A stretch of DNA of 64,000 bases from Scolanthus callimorphus (Eukaryota > Cnidaria > Anthozoa > Actiniaria > Edwardsiidae). Below, one piece after another: positions 53,601-63,090 of the stretch. Made by a program: the position numbers and the translations under genes. The notes under the pieces are model-generated. The model saw only the letters and a list, made by a program, of their open reading frames with translations. It was not told the origin of the DNA and made no database searches. Positions within the stretch are counted from its first letter, which is position 1, and each line of letters starts with the position of its first letter. Location: contig CM066917.1 of assembly GCA_033964015.1 (NCBI GenBank), positions 25,637,951-25,701,950 on the forward strand, given 5' to 3'.

Positions 53601-56600
53601 AAATCTGCAAGTTTTGACGAACTTTTTGACAATTTAGGGTAAGAAATAAGCTAGGAAAACTTCTGGAACTCCAAATATGGTAAGTAGAAACGTCCATAAA
53701 AGGAAATTTAGAAAACGACACATTTCAACGAGAACTATCTTGATATGCAGGCAGGCACAGATGGAGATGACGGTCTTATGTATTTGACTTAAAATTCCCA
53801 AACAGCTTACGCATTAATATTGAATTTATATTGACGAACGGACAGGCATACCAAACAGACCCTTGTGAGCCAGAAGAGAACAGAAATGTCAAAATAACAC
53901 TGAACGTTGACCATTTGAAAATAAGACGGAGGGCGGAGGGATGTTTGGATTGCATGGATGAGATAGAATAATGGGTAAAGAAAGCAGGGAGTTGCTTCAA
54001 TTCAGATGTGACTAGATCATCGTAACAAGAATACGTCTCTTCACTGGCTTTTTATAAATGATATCCTCCATTTAACTTCGCACGACTTGATTTGTGCATA
54101 ACTTTGGATAATTTCCTCTGGAACCGTTAGCTTGTGTATTATATATTCATTTTAAAGATGACGCTTCAAGTTATTTCCTGTTCATTCAGCCTTAGTGTTG
54201 GCTTCAGTTTCGATGGCTTGTCAATGATCTATGTAGCTCTCTTTCGTTTCAAGTCTAATCTGCATACAATTTGTTTGAAGCCGCGCACTCAATCCAGCTG
54301 GAATAAATTTTATGTTTAAATCCCCAAGAATAACTACTTACTAACCGAGCGCGAGGGCAGCACGGAAAAATTCCAGACTGAGGGATGAAATTTCTGCTTT
54401 ACGGACCGAGCCTCTAATTTTTCCGTACTGCCCGAGCAAACGAGGTTAGTAAGTGTTTATTATATGGCATTTTCAAACAAAGTTAATAAAACAAAAATAC
54501 AAAGGGAGGAGACGAAGCGAAAGTCAAACTAAACCAGCCGCACGACTTTTAGTTTTATAACTTAAATTTGTGAACGACCAACTCAAGAACACATAAAAAG
54601 CCATGAAATAAAAAGAAAAATGAACAGTATTTTAGCCGGAAAAACGATACAAGTGAAAAGAAACTGCAGAATAATAGCAAGCAGAATGATTTGATGGCGA
54701 AAGGCAGCTTGCAATTTATCGAGCGAAATAACTTACATAATGCTATGGAGTTTTCTTACCGTATTTTTCCATCATTTAGTACTTTCCAACGACGACTAAA
54801 GTTTCCAACCAAAGAGTTTAAAGAATGTTCATCCAGAGAACCTTTGAGGATTTCAAATGATAATTCACAACTTTTCAATCTGGAAATAACCGACGAGCCA
54901 GGCGAAATTATTTTCACTGAAGTGGTTCTTGTTAGTTTTGTATCCGTGATTCATGTTCACTCTCGAGAACTATAAAGTTTTCAAAATCTTCGCTTGTATC
55001 CGCTCATCTCGTGCGCCAGGATCCTTCCCTCACCTCCCCCAGGGGACAGAGGAAAAGGACCCTGGAATGGTCTGGTCACGTGTCACCCAGATTTCGGGTG
55101 ATAACAAAAATTCCCAAGCGGGGGTAGGATACGCGCACGTTGCTCCTTGCGTTTTCTAAAAATGGCGGCTCGTGACTGTGACTAGCAACGGCGACTGAAA
55201 ACACTGCAAAACAAGTAACTTTGTTGAGAAACAGTTTAGTTTTCCTCCAATGCTAAAAAACATAGTGTTTCTGCAGAGGATTTCTGGATGGAGAACGTTT
55301 ATATCCTGCTATGGAAAAGTACATGAGAGGCTTCTAGTTCGTGTTATTTCTACTGGCAGTCCTTCGAGGGTTCATTGCGTCGGTTGCTCGTCACGAGACA
55401 AAGTTGAAACGTTTTTGCCGTCTAATAAATCAGCTTGTCCGGCAGCAAGCTTGAAGACTAAGATGTACCAATAAAGACAATTATTAAAAAGTGGAAAAGA
55501 TGGTAGCAAACCCGAGAACGTTCGTCTCTGGCCCAATTTTGAGTGCAGAGTTGGCCGTTGTTTCGTCTTGATTGTTCTTCGCAAGGTGGAAATGTTTACT
55601 TTTGCTGCCCTACACGCTGGGAAAACTACCGCTCGTCTGCATGGTTGTTCGGCTAAAAGTCTGAGTCCAAGAGATATTTCGGTAAAGACAGTAAACTCGC
55701 AAACTCTAGAAAGCAAGTGAAAAAAAACTAGATAGCAAAAACCCGCTTGTCGCCGAGAGCTGGCAATACTCACATTTGAGGAAAAGACTCGTTTTCCTGG
55801 CGAAACAAACAGTAACACAGTTTCAAATCCTGACAAGAAATACTGAATGTAGTATAGATTGCTTCTTAGGTAAGTTGTCTTGAATGAATGTACATAAAAT
55901 AAACTAGCACGCTAAAATAAATTGCTCAATATCATTGCCGTTTCTGCTCGTGTTGTCTTGCTTTGACTTAAAGTTTATTTATATTTCTCAACTTGGAAAT
56001 AATGGGTCCGTCAGCCTGGGAATTAGTTCAAAACTTCTTGAGAAAACAACGGAAAGTTGACTTTCCATATTTTCTGATTTTCGTGACTAATAGTTTTGGG
56101 CAAAATGAAGAAATCTGACAAAATGCCTTCAGTCTCTTTTTGTCAGTAATTTTCCGTTGGGACCCCACCCCAAGTTTTGATTTTTGTCATCACCCGAAAT
56201 CTGGGTGACACGTGACCAGACCATTCCAGGGTCCTTTCCTCTGTCCCCTGGGGGGAGGTGAGGGAAGGACCCTGGCGCGCGAGGATGGTATCCGCTGTTT
56301 AGTTGCCCCTTATATTTCTGTTACATGTGAGTGAGAAGATTGTCTATGTGATGGAATATAAATTTCTTGAAAATCCATGTAAATCTGTTTGTCAACAATG
56401 AATCTCAACACGAAAACACGACTAGTCTGCCGAGCGAAGTTCTCTGAAACTTCCCGAAATGTTTCCTTGTATTACACCCATCATTTCAGTTTCCACTCAA
56501 TCCAGATGGTAGTTAAGTTTATAGAGGTTTTACAGTTCGGAAAGAAGAAAGGTTAGCTTCCTCCACCACGACGAATGTTTTCTCTGTTTGAGGTTTGCTT

Positions 56601-59600
56601 CGCTTGTATGAACTCTGACAGAGCCACGCGCGCCCGTTTTGTAAAATGGCGGGAATGCGCGTATTGCCCACGGGCAATACAGTAAAATTCTGCCCGCTGA
56701 TTAGCCAATCAGAGCGCGCGTACTATCGTTGCCATATAATAAGTGGTAATATTTTATTTACAATCATAATCACTATCATATAATCTTGATTATTATATGG
56801 ATGCCAGTGTTTTACCGGAAACTAAAACACTCGTATTTTCCATATCTTCACTAGTGAAAATGTGAAAAAGTTATGTACCGAGTGTCCGGATGTGCACGTT
56901 TGCAGTGTTGTTTTCCTAACTTCGTCCACAGGCTCCCCAGGATCATTGAGCGAACTCCAGAGTTGATAGTTTGCAGTTTTCTTGTGTCGCTGTGTGAAGT
57001 TTGACTGAGTTCGATGAGCGCTAAAATGAAAGTTATTTATTTGGTCAGAAATGCACTTTTACGCGAGTTTTAGCCAATTATTGTCACCTCTTACTCTTAC
57101 TATATGCTCTGGAAGTAGGCTGCAAACTGCAAAATTCCGAACACTCGGCGATCCAAAACTATCCCGCAGGCTCTCACCACTTGTCCTTCTAGTCTGCGAC
57201 AATGTCTGGCCCACCCCTAGACGGGAGCAAAAAAGTCACAACGGTTGTTTTTCCACGGAGTCGGGGCACGTCCCTGCCGTGGATTTCAGGCCGAATCGAC
57301 GAGGCTGAAAAGATTCGCATTTATATCATTAGAGAGGGTTGTTATCCACGAAAAAGGTAAACAAGATAGCTTAATAGCTGTACTTTAATTCTGTGAGGTT
57401 TGTTTGAGCAAGCGACCATGATTTTAGGGAAAAAATCGCGGGATAGTTTGGATCGCCGAGTGTTCGGAATTTTGCAGTTTGCAGCCTTCCAGAACATATA
57501 GCAAGAGTAAGAGGTGACAATAAATTGGCTAAAACTCGCTTAAAAGTGCATTCTGACCAAATAAATGCTAGTAGTGGTTTATTTAGGTACTAAAGGACTA
57601 GATAAGGGCGTTGTTCAATTTTTTATTTTTCGTAGGTTCTTTCATTTTAGCGCTCATCGAACTCAGTCAAACTTCACACAGTGGCACAAGAAAACTGCAA
57701 ACTATCAACTCTGGAGTTCGCTCAATGATCCTGGGGAGCCTGTGCTTCGTCTGCAGTGAAATCTCGCTCGGTCACTTGAGTTTTAAGCCACAAAACTAAG
57801 TTTTGTTCTAGTTCTAAAGAGAAAAACCTTATTTCAACTATGGCAGAGAAAGCTACCGCAACACAAAAAGGGAAATTAGTTCTTAACGACACTGGGAATC
57901 CGAAAGATTGAGGGAGCACTTCACAAATAAACACTTTCGACTTTATCAAGTGAGTTGTTCAATTTGTAATATTTTGCCGCTATGTCAATTCTAATCCATA
58001 TAATAAAAAGAACATTACACGGTGGCTTGAAGATATGGATTTCATTTTCTCGTGTCAAAATAAAATCCATATCTTCGCGCCACCGTGTAATATCCTCTAT
58101 AGATATTTCCTACTTTTTCTTCACGTTTAATAACAGTCATTAATAGTATTATAACAATTTACAAATCTAGATAAAAAATAATTTATGCTGTATTACATAT
58201 TAAAAATATTGCACTCGTTTACGTATCTAGGGGTTGCACAGACAGGACAGCTAGTACAATCTTGTCCTTCTATTAAAGTAAGTCGATGTCCACGTACTCT
58301 GCGTATTTATACAAGATGTAAGCTAGGAGGGTTCTTCTACATTATGTAACGGCATTCCACACTTTTAGGCCCCATATTTTTTATCTAATGTTTTTCAAAG
58401 GGGACTGTTCTAAACCAGGTGTAGCTTAGTCTTTTTTCTTAAATGGTAATTTCTTTTGGAGATATTATTTTAAATATAGTTCGGGCACAGTTAAAGACCC
58501 CTTGTCAGCCACTCCTTTATTACTGTTCTCAGTCGATATGAGAACAAATTACGTGTAGAAATCTCGAAATAGTCTTCTAAAAACAAAGTTTTATTATTCA
58601 TTTATCGAATTCAATCGCAAAATATTGCACTACATTTCCTAAATCAGCCGATGGAAATGGATGCTTTCTCTGTCTCCGTATGTTACTAGGCTGACAATAT
58701 GGAGGCTGACAGAGGCTCTTTTAAGATTAAAATTTAAAATTTAAAAATTTTACTTTTATAGATATACGGATAGCGATATCCGTAGACGACGATGGAAATC
58801 AGCTCGTAAGATGAATGTTTGTATTAGATTTATTCGACTTATTAGATTTATTCGACTTATTAGATTTATTCGACTTATTAGATTTATTCGGAAGATCGTA
58901 GGATCACGACTTATTATTGATTCACCCACTCCAAGCCTTTTCTCCACTAATTGTTTCGCATACATAATTAATCATTGAAACATTTGTGTTGTAGAATCAC
59001 CGGCGACACTAACTTCAAACCATAAAATGAATCTTTCACCTTCTCTACAAAACGTATTTCAATGCAAAACCTTACAAAGATGATTTCCGCTCGTTTGCAA
59101 ATAACATGGAATTTTCAAGAGCCCATCTCAGAACGGAGCAGAATTGTGGCTACTTTGAAAAGATTAAAGATTTCGTTTCCTCGAAAGAAGCTGCCATGAC
59201 AATCAGTCATGATGTCGCTCTACGAAAATTATAATGATGTTTTTTGCTGGCGTTATGGCTTTAGGGGTTCAGCTTAAAAGATGTGAGTACATTATATGTT
59301 GTAAACCATACACTACGGCTTTTATGAAATATATTCACGGCCTCGGTACTTTAGAACACCGTTACCGCGACTTACGATATTCATATCTAGAATGTGTGTA
59401 CATAAGCATATAGGTATAATGGACCGATACGACATGTTTCCGATTTTACGCCGATAATAATCCTTTTTTGATATTTGAAATCATATTTCGATATTCTAGA
59501 TATATATTCTATATACATAGTAGGCATGCACTCACAAACTCATTCAAAGGCATCAATACCTTGTACAACCAACGCTTAGAAATTATAGCATCGTTTATAG

Positions 59601-61778
59601 TGTCTTCTATAGGAAGTAATCAGAAAATCAGATAGATTTTATCGTATGTTTCTACACATACGGACCCGGAAATAATTATACTTCATTATTTCATAATTTA
59701 TTAAAATAATTGCTCGAATGGGAGAGGAAGTTAAAGGGGATGTCCCTGTATCGTATTAAATAACCCGGGTACACCATCCCGACAATACATTTATGCATAA
59801 TACCGATAATACACTTATGCATCGAAGGCTAGAATGTAGAAAAACGCGGGTGGCCTGTGGTGCAAAGATGATGTATTCATTGCCACAAAGATTAAAATGC
59901 GAATATGCATGAATAAAATTGATTTGTCATTTCTGCACTCCAGATCGCGATGCGGTGAACAGAACACTACAACGCAGACGGCGTGCCCGCCAAGAGGAAT
60001 CGCCACGTGATCAGCTCGTGGAGGGGACAGTATCCCAAGATGCACCGCACACTGAAAAGAGCTCGGAATGCCCGGATGAGAGTGATAAGGAGAATGAATG
60101 GGGACACGCAAACACGGATTCGAAGGTAGAAAGAGACACTCCAAATTTGCCTTTGTCGTGCGCCGCCATTTTGTCTGGCGAAGCAGAAAGATCAGACATT
60201 CTCGAACCCAGAGCTCCTCGGCTCGTTTCCTCGCGGGGGAGGCTCTGGTGACAGCCACTGACGCGTGCGCGAGATTTAATACAGAGCCTCAGAGAGAAAG
60301 ACCTTTCAGCGCATGCTCCAACGTTCAAAATCAGCCAATCAGCGAAGGCCCTCGAATGGCCGCCACCAGAGCCTCCCCTGCGAATTGACGAGCCGGGGAG
60401 CTCTGGGTACGAGAATGAAAGATCAGATGGCCAATCAACTTTTTGGTTTACTGCAATTTTCATTAATTCTGTAAAACTCTACGTCAATGAATGCTTTGAG
60501 ATATTTTTTGAACTAATAAGCTATAGGCTTGCACCTTGAAATGCAAACGAATTAGACAAAGAAGATCCATGCTGAATAAATCCGCTGAAAAATTCATCAA
60601 GATGGCGCATATGTTCTCCAGATTGGGTAGAAAAGACGCGCGTTTTATATAAGTCAAACAACGCATAAATGAATTTTCAAAGCTTTGAGAACCGGTATGA
60701 ATCTTTTAAGATTGAAAATGTTGATTTCTCGTTTAATACTGTCGTCTTTCTGTGATCCGAACAAAAGCGACTCATACACACGGCCCTACAGTGGTGCGCC
60801 CTGATTGGTCGGCACGCACGATTGACGTCATAGCTCGCGCACGCTACCAAAACCGAGTTTGAAATGTGCGGCGCCCCGTTTGGGCTTTCGTCGAAAGAAA
60901 AAAGTTTTTTTATGTTCTATAATCAAAGAAATAGATCTCATTTTTCCATGCGTATGTACTGTAATAGATGCACATCGTGCGTATCATGGCGTATCTACGT
61001 GCGTAGTCACTCCACAGTATTTTTTTTGTTCATGACACACTAACCGACACTATGACTTTTTATTTTTTTCCTAGAGGGCACGGTAACGAATTCTGCATTC
61101 TGATTGGTTCTTAGAGCGCGCGCGCGGGGGCAATATTTTCCTATCTCTGACCTAGGTCACGGTAACCATTTGCGCGCCGCTTGTTTCCATCGAAAAAATC
61201 AATTTTAGAGTTGGAAAAAATAAATAAGTTATTTACCGGCTTTAGGTCGGTCCGTATAGGCAAAAACTGTGACCGAGGTCTGGAAAATGTTGACGTCAAC
61301 ATTTTCCAGGCCGAGGTCACAGTTTTTGCCTATACGGACCTCCCAGCCGGTAAATAACATATATATCTGTGCATCTATTACAGTTCAGACGCACGTTCGG
61401 AAAAAAATTCTTTTCAAATTATTCAATAAAAATTGTTTTGATTTTACAATTTAGATTCCATTGACTATTGAAAACGCCATTGACCATTTCAAGACTGACT
61501 CCGATTCGGATGGCGACATTGAGGACCGCTTTCACGTCAAACCGAGCCATGAATATGAAGAGGACGTCGACAAGATTGACTGTGCCACCCCTCCCCTGCT
61601 GAGAGTGCCCACATACCGTAAGAAAAGCCCGAGTAGTCTAAACGTAATGATACCGCTGTACCAGGGAAGAGTTTCGGTACTGCAAGCAGAGAAGCAAGTG
61701 CTTCTGGATATGAACTCGACGCTACGCAGTGAGAACGAGCCTTACGAAGAGTGACGAGGCTTCTCGCAAGAAAGGAAA
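48525..61778 (+). CDS. Gene 2: unrecognised polar, probably disordered protein (4 exons seen, frame-broken)
   Basis: Exons: 48525-48645, 52042-53109, 59944-60125 and 61455 to about 61778. Phases agree at all three joins (2 to 2, 1 to 1, 0 to 0) if the internal frame shifts in exon 52042-53109 are allowed for. The protein is rich in Ser, Lys, Glu, Asp and Arg, with few hydrophobic stretches, a basic RRRRRAR patch and acidic DSDSDGDIED and a coiled-coil-like end. Frame breaks occur near 52360, near 52560 and near 61738. No domain is recognised; the composition suggests an intracellular, perhaps nuclear or cytoskeletal, protein, but that is only inference. The 5' end is missing. It may be a pseudogene or a real gene with assembly errors. 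Confidence 0.5.
48650..50040. other. Gene 2 intron, A+T-rich
   Basis: An open frame at 49730-49924 (starting MEKIQGIKRKCFGGEKSLPE) ends near a GTTTT/GTAAGA donor-like site, but no acceptor or domain supports it. Nothing else is recognised. Confidence 0.35.
50050..50300. mobile_element. MITE with poly-G/C ends (GACTCCCATATTTTTTG arms)
   Basis: GGGGGACTCCCATATTTTTT and GACCGGGGATGATCAT are inverted as GATCATCCCCGACAAAAAAT and ATGGGAGTCCCCC. Fourteen and more G/C residues flank each end. Confidence 0.85.
50485..50755. mobile_element. MITE with GGGCAATTCCAGAAAATAAGGTACC ends
   Basis: TTGGGCAATTCCAGAAAATA and GGTACCCCCCACGGGCGGCA are inverted as TGCCGCCCGTGGGGAGGGTA and TATTTTCTGGAATTGCCCA. The interior has a run of about 28 G at 50666-50695. 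Confidence 0.88.
50785..51300. mobile_element. Fragments of GAAAAGGTTGCACC / CCCGCGGTGCGTCATGGGAG family
   Basis: 50820-50885 matches the arms of the 9225-9460 element. A separate inverted pair, AAACAATGTCGAGACAGGTG against GGCGAGACATTGTTT, spans 50969-51032, and a 22-base palindrome (centre AGCTAGCT) lies at 51207-51228, followed by AGCCAATCAGAATC. Confidence 0.55.
51395..51490. mobile_element. Inverted arm of the same family
   Basis: CTCCCATGAGGCATTGCGGG, CTACAACAGATAGTTGTGAT and GTAACCTTTTCTGAAACAGG match the arm at 50810-50885 in opposite orientation, so the two may bound one element of about 700 bases. Confidence 0.55.
51640..52041. other. Gene 2 intron end
   Basis: Contains CCCGGTTGG/CCAACCGG partial inverted pairs (51669-51725) and a long pyrimidine tract (CCCCCCCCCCTTCCTCCTCC) that precedes the chosen acceptor. 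An alternative acceptor at 51942 is possible but leads to an in-frame stop at 51977. Confidence 0.45.
52042..53109 (+). CDS. Gene 2 large exon, two frame breaks
   Basis: Acceptor ACAACAACAG, donor TTGAAG/GTAAGC. It begins TTLVIMPDRRPPDNTLEVRT and runs to about 52360, where the sensible frame moves by one base to KVARRSFPESGVTKDVPSDR. Near 52560 it moves again to HKDGNDCDQVSSLKGHTDTF and continues uninterrupted to VTEDVATWKVE at the donor. Both moves equal one missing base each. Composition is uniform across the breaks (Ser/Lys/Asp/Glu-rich, basic KLRRKEKSR, scattered cysteines), which argues that it was one frame. No domain is recognised. Confidence 0.55.
53350..53740. repeat. Dispersed repeat, inverted copy of 41540-41862
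   Basis: Carries ATCAAGATGAATGTGTCG-, TGCGTGACGCGGGCTGCCTG-, AAGATGGCGGCCTAC- and GGTAAGAAATAAGCTAGGAA-type blocks matching the reverse complement of 41540-41862. A GACAGACAGACAG run lies at the left. Confidence 0.72.
53741..54330. other. Gene 2 intron stretch
   Basis: No feature recognised. Confidence 0.35.
54334..54460. mobile_element. Hairpin MITE, ACTTACTAACCGAGCGCGAG arms
   Basis: ACTTACTAACCGAGCGCGAG and GGCAGCACGGAAAAATT pair with AATTTTTCCGTACTGCCCGA and CAAACGAGGTTAGTAAGT. Confidence 0.88.
55000..56290. mobile_element. 1.3-kb TIR element, GCGCCAGGATCCTTCCCTCA ends
   Basis: About 110 bases at the left (CCAGGATCCTTCCCTCACCT, AGGACCCTGGAATGGTCTGG, TCACGTGTCACCCAGATTTC) are inverted at 56160-56285 (GAAATCTGGGTGACACGTGA, CCAGACCATTCCAGGGTCCT). 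The interior has a 154-codon minus-strand frame with no recognisable domain, so the element is probably non-autonomous. Confidence 0.85.
56291..56925. other. Gene 2 intron spacer
   Basis: Contains ATTGCCCACGGGCAATAC hairpin (56657-56674) and AGCCAATCAGAGCGCGCGTA (56704). No gene. Confidence 0.4.
56927..57744. mobile_element. 818-bp long-arm foldback, CACAGGCTCCCCAGGATCAT ends
   Basis: The left arm (about 56927-57175) returns inverted at 57440-57744. Landmarks are AGCGAACTCCAGAGTTGATA, GTGTGAAGTTTGACTGAGTT, GACCAAATAAATAACTT-like and CCGAACACTCGGCGATCCAA. Arms of about 250-300 bases surround a 260-base loop. No transposase. Confidence 0.9.
57760..58005. other. Spacer
   Basis: No feature recognised; two short open frames are unsupported. 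Confidence 0.35.
58006..58112. mobile_element. Hairpin MITE, ATTACACGGTGGCTTGAAGA arms
   Basis: AACATTACACGGTGGCTTGA and AGATATGGATTTCATTTTC pair with AATAAAATCCATATCTTCGC and GCCACCGTGTAATATCC. Relatives at 17255-17430 and 48165-48205. Confidence 0.88.
58113..58750. other. Gene 2 intron spacer
   Basis: A+T-rich. Contains the inverted partner (58642-58668) of a 27-base segment at 48030-48056. Otherwise nothing is seen. Confidence 0.4.
58815..58895. repeat. 18-base CGACTTATTAGATTTATT tandem repeat
   Basis: Four copies of TTAGATTTATTCGACTTA-type units, the last truncated. Confidence 0.9.
58900..59943. other. Gene 2 intron spacer
   Basis: Low-complexity A+T-rich sequence. Short duplicated blocks CATACACTTATGCAT/ACATTTATGCATAATACCGA near 59785-59825. 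No gene. Confidence 0.4.
59944..60125 (+). CDS. Gene 2 exon with basic and acidic patches
   Basis: Acceptor TCTGCACTCCAG, donor TCGAAG/GTAGAA. Reads RDAVNRTLQRRRRARQEESP and ends ESDKENEWGHANTDSK. Phase 1 start and phase 0 end match both neighbours. The RRRRAR run could be a nuclear localisation signal; KEN within DKENE resembles a KEN-box degron. Both readings are motif-level only. Confidence 0.6.
60180..60428. mobile_element. Complete GGGGAGGCTCTGGTGACAGC family MITE
   Basis: ATTCTCGAACCCAGAGCTCC and TCGCGGGGGAGGCTCTGGTG at the left pair with CACCAGAGCCTCCCCTGCGA and GGGAGCTCTGGGTACGAGAA at the right. AGCCAATCAGCG lies inside. Used as the reference for the split copy at 34295-36130. Confidence 0.88.
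60430..61065. other. Gene 2 intron spacer
   Basis: CCTGATTGGTCGGCACGCAC motif at 60803. No gene or clear repeat otherwise. Confidence 0.4.
61070..61372. mobile_element. GGTCGGTATAGG family palindrome, copy 2
   Basis: Inverted relative to 5790-6020 and more complete. A near-perfect hairpin has GTCCGTATAGGCAAAAACTG and TGACCGAGGTCTGGAAAATG on one arm, inverted on the other, meeting at TGACGTCA (61294). GATTGGTTCTTAGAGCGCGC is inside. Ends 80 bases before the gene 2 exon at 61455. Confidence 0.85.
61455..61778 (+). CDS. Gene 2 exon with acidic and coiled-coil segments
   Basis: Acceptor TTTTACAATTTAG. Reads IPLTIENAIDHFKTDSDSDG, an acidic stretch, then PPLLRVPTYRKKSPSSLNV and the helix GRVSVLQAEKQVLLDMNSTL and RSENE. 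In the annotated frame it stops at TGA 61752-61754. One base over, the next codons read SLTKSDEASRKKGK up to a GAAA/GTAAGT donor at 61778, continuing the heptad-like pattern. So either this is the end of the protein, or one extra base hides a continuing exon. Confidence 0.58.
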
Positions 61779-62364
61779 GTAAGTAATCTTTAGTTTTGCT
61801 ATATATTATTATACGACGGTGACGTCATTTTATACCATATGAGGTCACAAAAGAGTGCAGATACCCAGCCGTATTACACTGTTAGTAGCAAACCGGTTAT
61901 AAACCAGTTTTGCTCGCGCATTTGAATGGCTTCCTGATCGTGTACGAGTCAAACAATGTGTCTTTTGGAGTGAACTCAGTTCATGAAAAGAAAACAAAAT
62001 AGTTCTGTTTTTCGTATCCTAAATAATGTAATACGGGAAGACATTTTACTCGTTACTCGCATTTTCTTCACCCCTGCAAAGCTAGGGAAAAAAAACAACT
62101 CGTAAAATATCTGGGTTGTTAAAGTTTACAAAAGAATTTCTTCAGTTTTTCTAAATTGGCTCGCAAGGGTCTGGTATGAGCGCTGAATCCTGAGGTGCGC
62201 GCCCTAAGGTAACTTTTGTGAAGTTTCATGATGTTTCAGTGTAAGCAAAATAATAACAATAACAACAAATGTTATCTACCGGCTTGGAGCTGTCTGGAAA
62301 GTGAAATAAAATGGCCGAGGTCCTCAAAATACTGAAGGTCAAGGTATTCATTACGATCTGAACC
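61779..62364. other. Spacer
   Basis: No supported feature. Contains AACAATAACAACAA run at about 62251. Confidence 0.4.
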
Positions 62365-62640
62365 TCAAAGCCGCGGGCTGCCTGTGTTTTTCAAATCTCG
62401 TCGCCAGGCCCTTTGGCCGAGAGAAAAAAATGGCGACCAAGAGAACGATGTTTCGAACATCTGCAAGTTATGTTGAATTTTCCTGATTTTTTTTTTCAAT
62501 AAGATATGAGCAAAAAAAACTTACAGACCTCCCAAATAAGGTAAGGGGATTTCTTGTAACCATTTCAGTGTAGGGCATAATAAAGTTATATTGTATTGTA
62601 TTGTAAATAGGGAAGTTTTGCAACATCGGTAACTCCACTG
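62365..62640. repeat. Dispersed repeat, diverged copy of 53350-53740 family
   Basis: GCGGGCTGCCTGTGTTTTTC, AAATGGCGACCAAGAGAACG, ATCTGCAAGTTATG and TTACAGACCTCCCAAATAAG correspond to blocks in the 41540, 53350 and 32590 copies. Confidence 0.55.
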
Positions 62641-62934
62641 TTTTTGATGAAATGCTTTTAGTTTTGATGAAATGTTTTTGATCAAAAGTTTTTATCAGCC
62701 TTAATGGATCAAGAAGAGCAATTACGCTTTTATCAAACGCAGTTTTAAGCGATAGCTCCTGTTCGGTTAATTCAGATCAATTTGATCAATTGTGTTTATC
62801 GTGAATGTTAATAGCCGATTTCGGGTGATATCATTGATGTTATGCTGGAGTTATCACCACGAATTTTTTCTCATTCGTGCGTTGATATTTTTGCGAAAGT
62901 AAGAAAAGACTCACTGCAAAAATTGGCGCTTTAC

Positions 62935-62940
62935 TATAAA
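62935..62940 (+). promoter_or_regulatory. Possible TATA box
   Basis: TATAAA in the context CTTTACTATAAACG, about 115 bases upstream of the ATG at 63054, within a local G+C-richer stretch. Inferred from motif and spacing only. Confidence 0.3.
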
Positions 62941-63053
62941 CGTTGGCGCACTCCCTGCGAAAACGCCGATTATTTTAGTGCCCTAAGACTGAGAAATTGT
63001 TTTGGTATCGGTGTCGACAATTTCCGGCAGAAAATTAAGTGAAATGCGTGAAG

Positions 63054-63090
63054 ATGGAAGGTCAAATTACAGACAAACCCACGCCCGCAG
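63054..63090 (+). CDS. Candidate first coding exon of a downstream gene
   Basis: GAAGATGG start context, then MEGQITDKPTPA ending in phase 1 at GCAG/GTAAGT, a perfect donor. No following exon is visible before the window ends. A 66-codon open frame just upstream (62842-63042) could instead be coding but has no splice or domain support. Confidence 0.35.

Noticed and set aside
55372..55836. 154-codon minus-strand frame inside the 55000-56290 element
   Set aside because: No domain, no start context, and located wholly inside a TIR element; most likely a chance frame.
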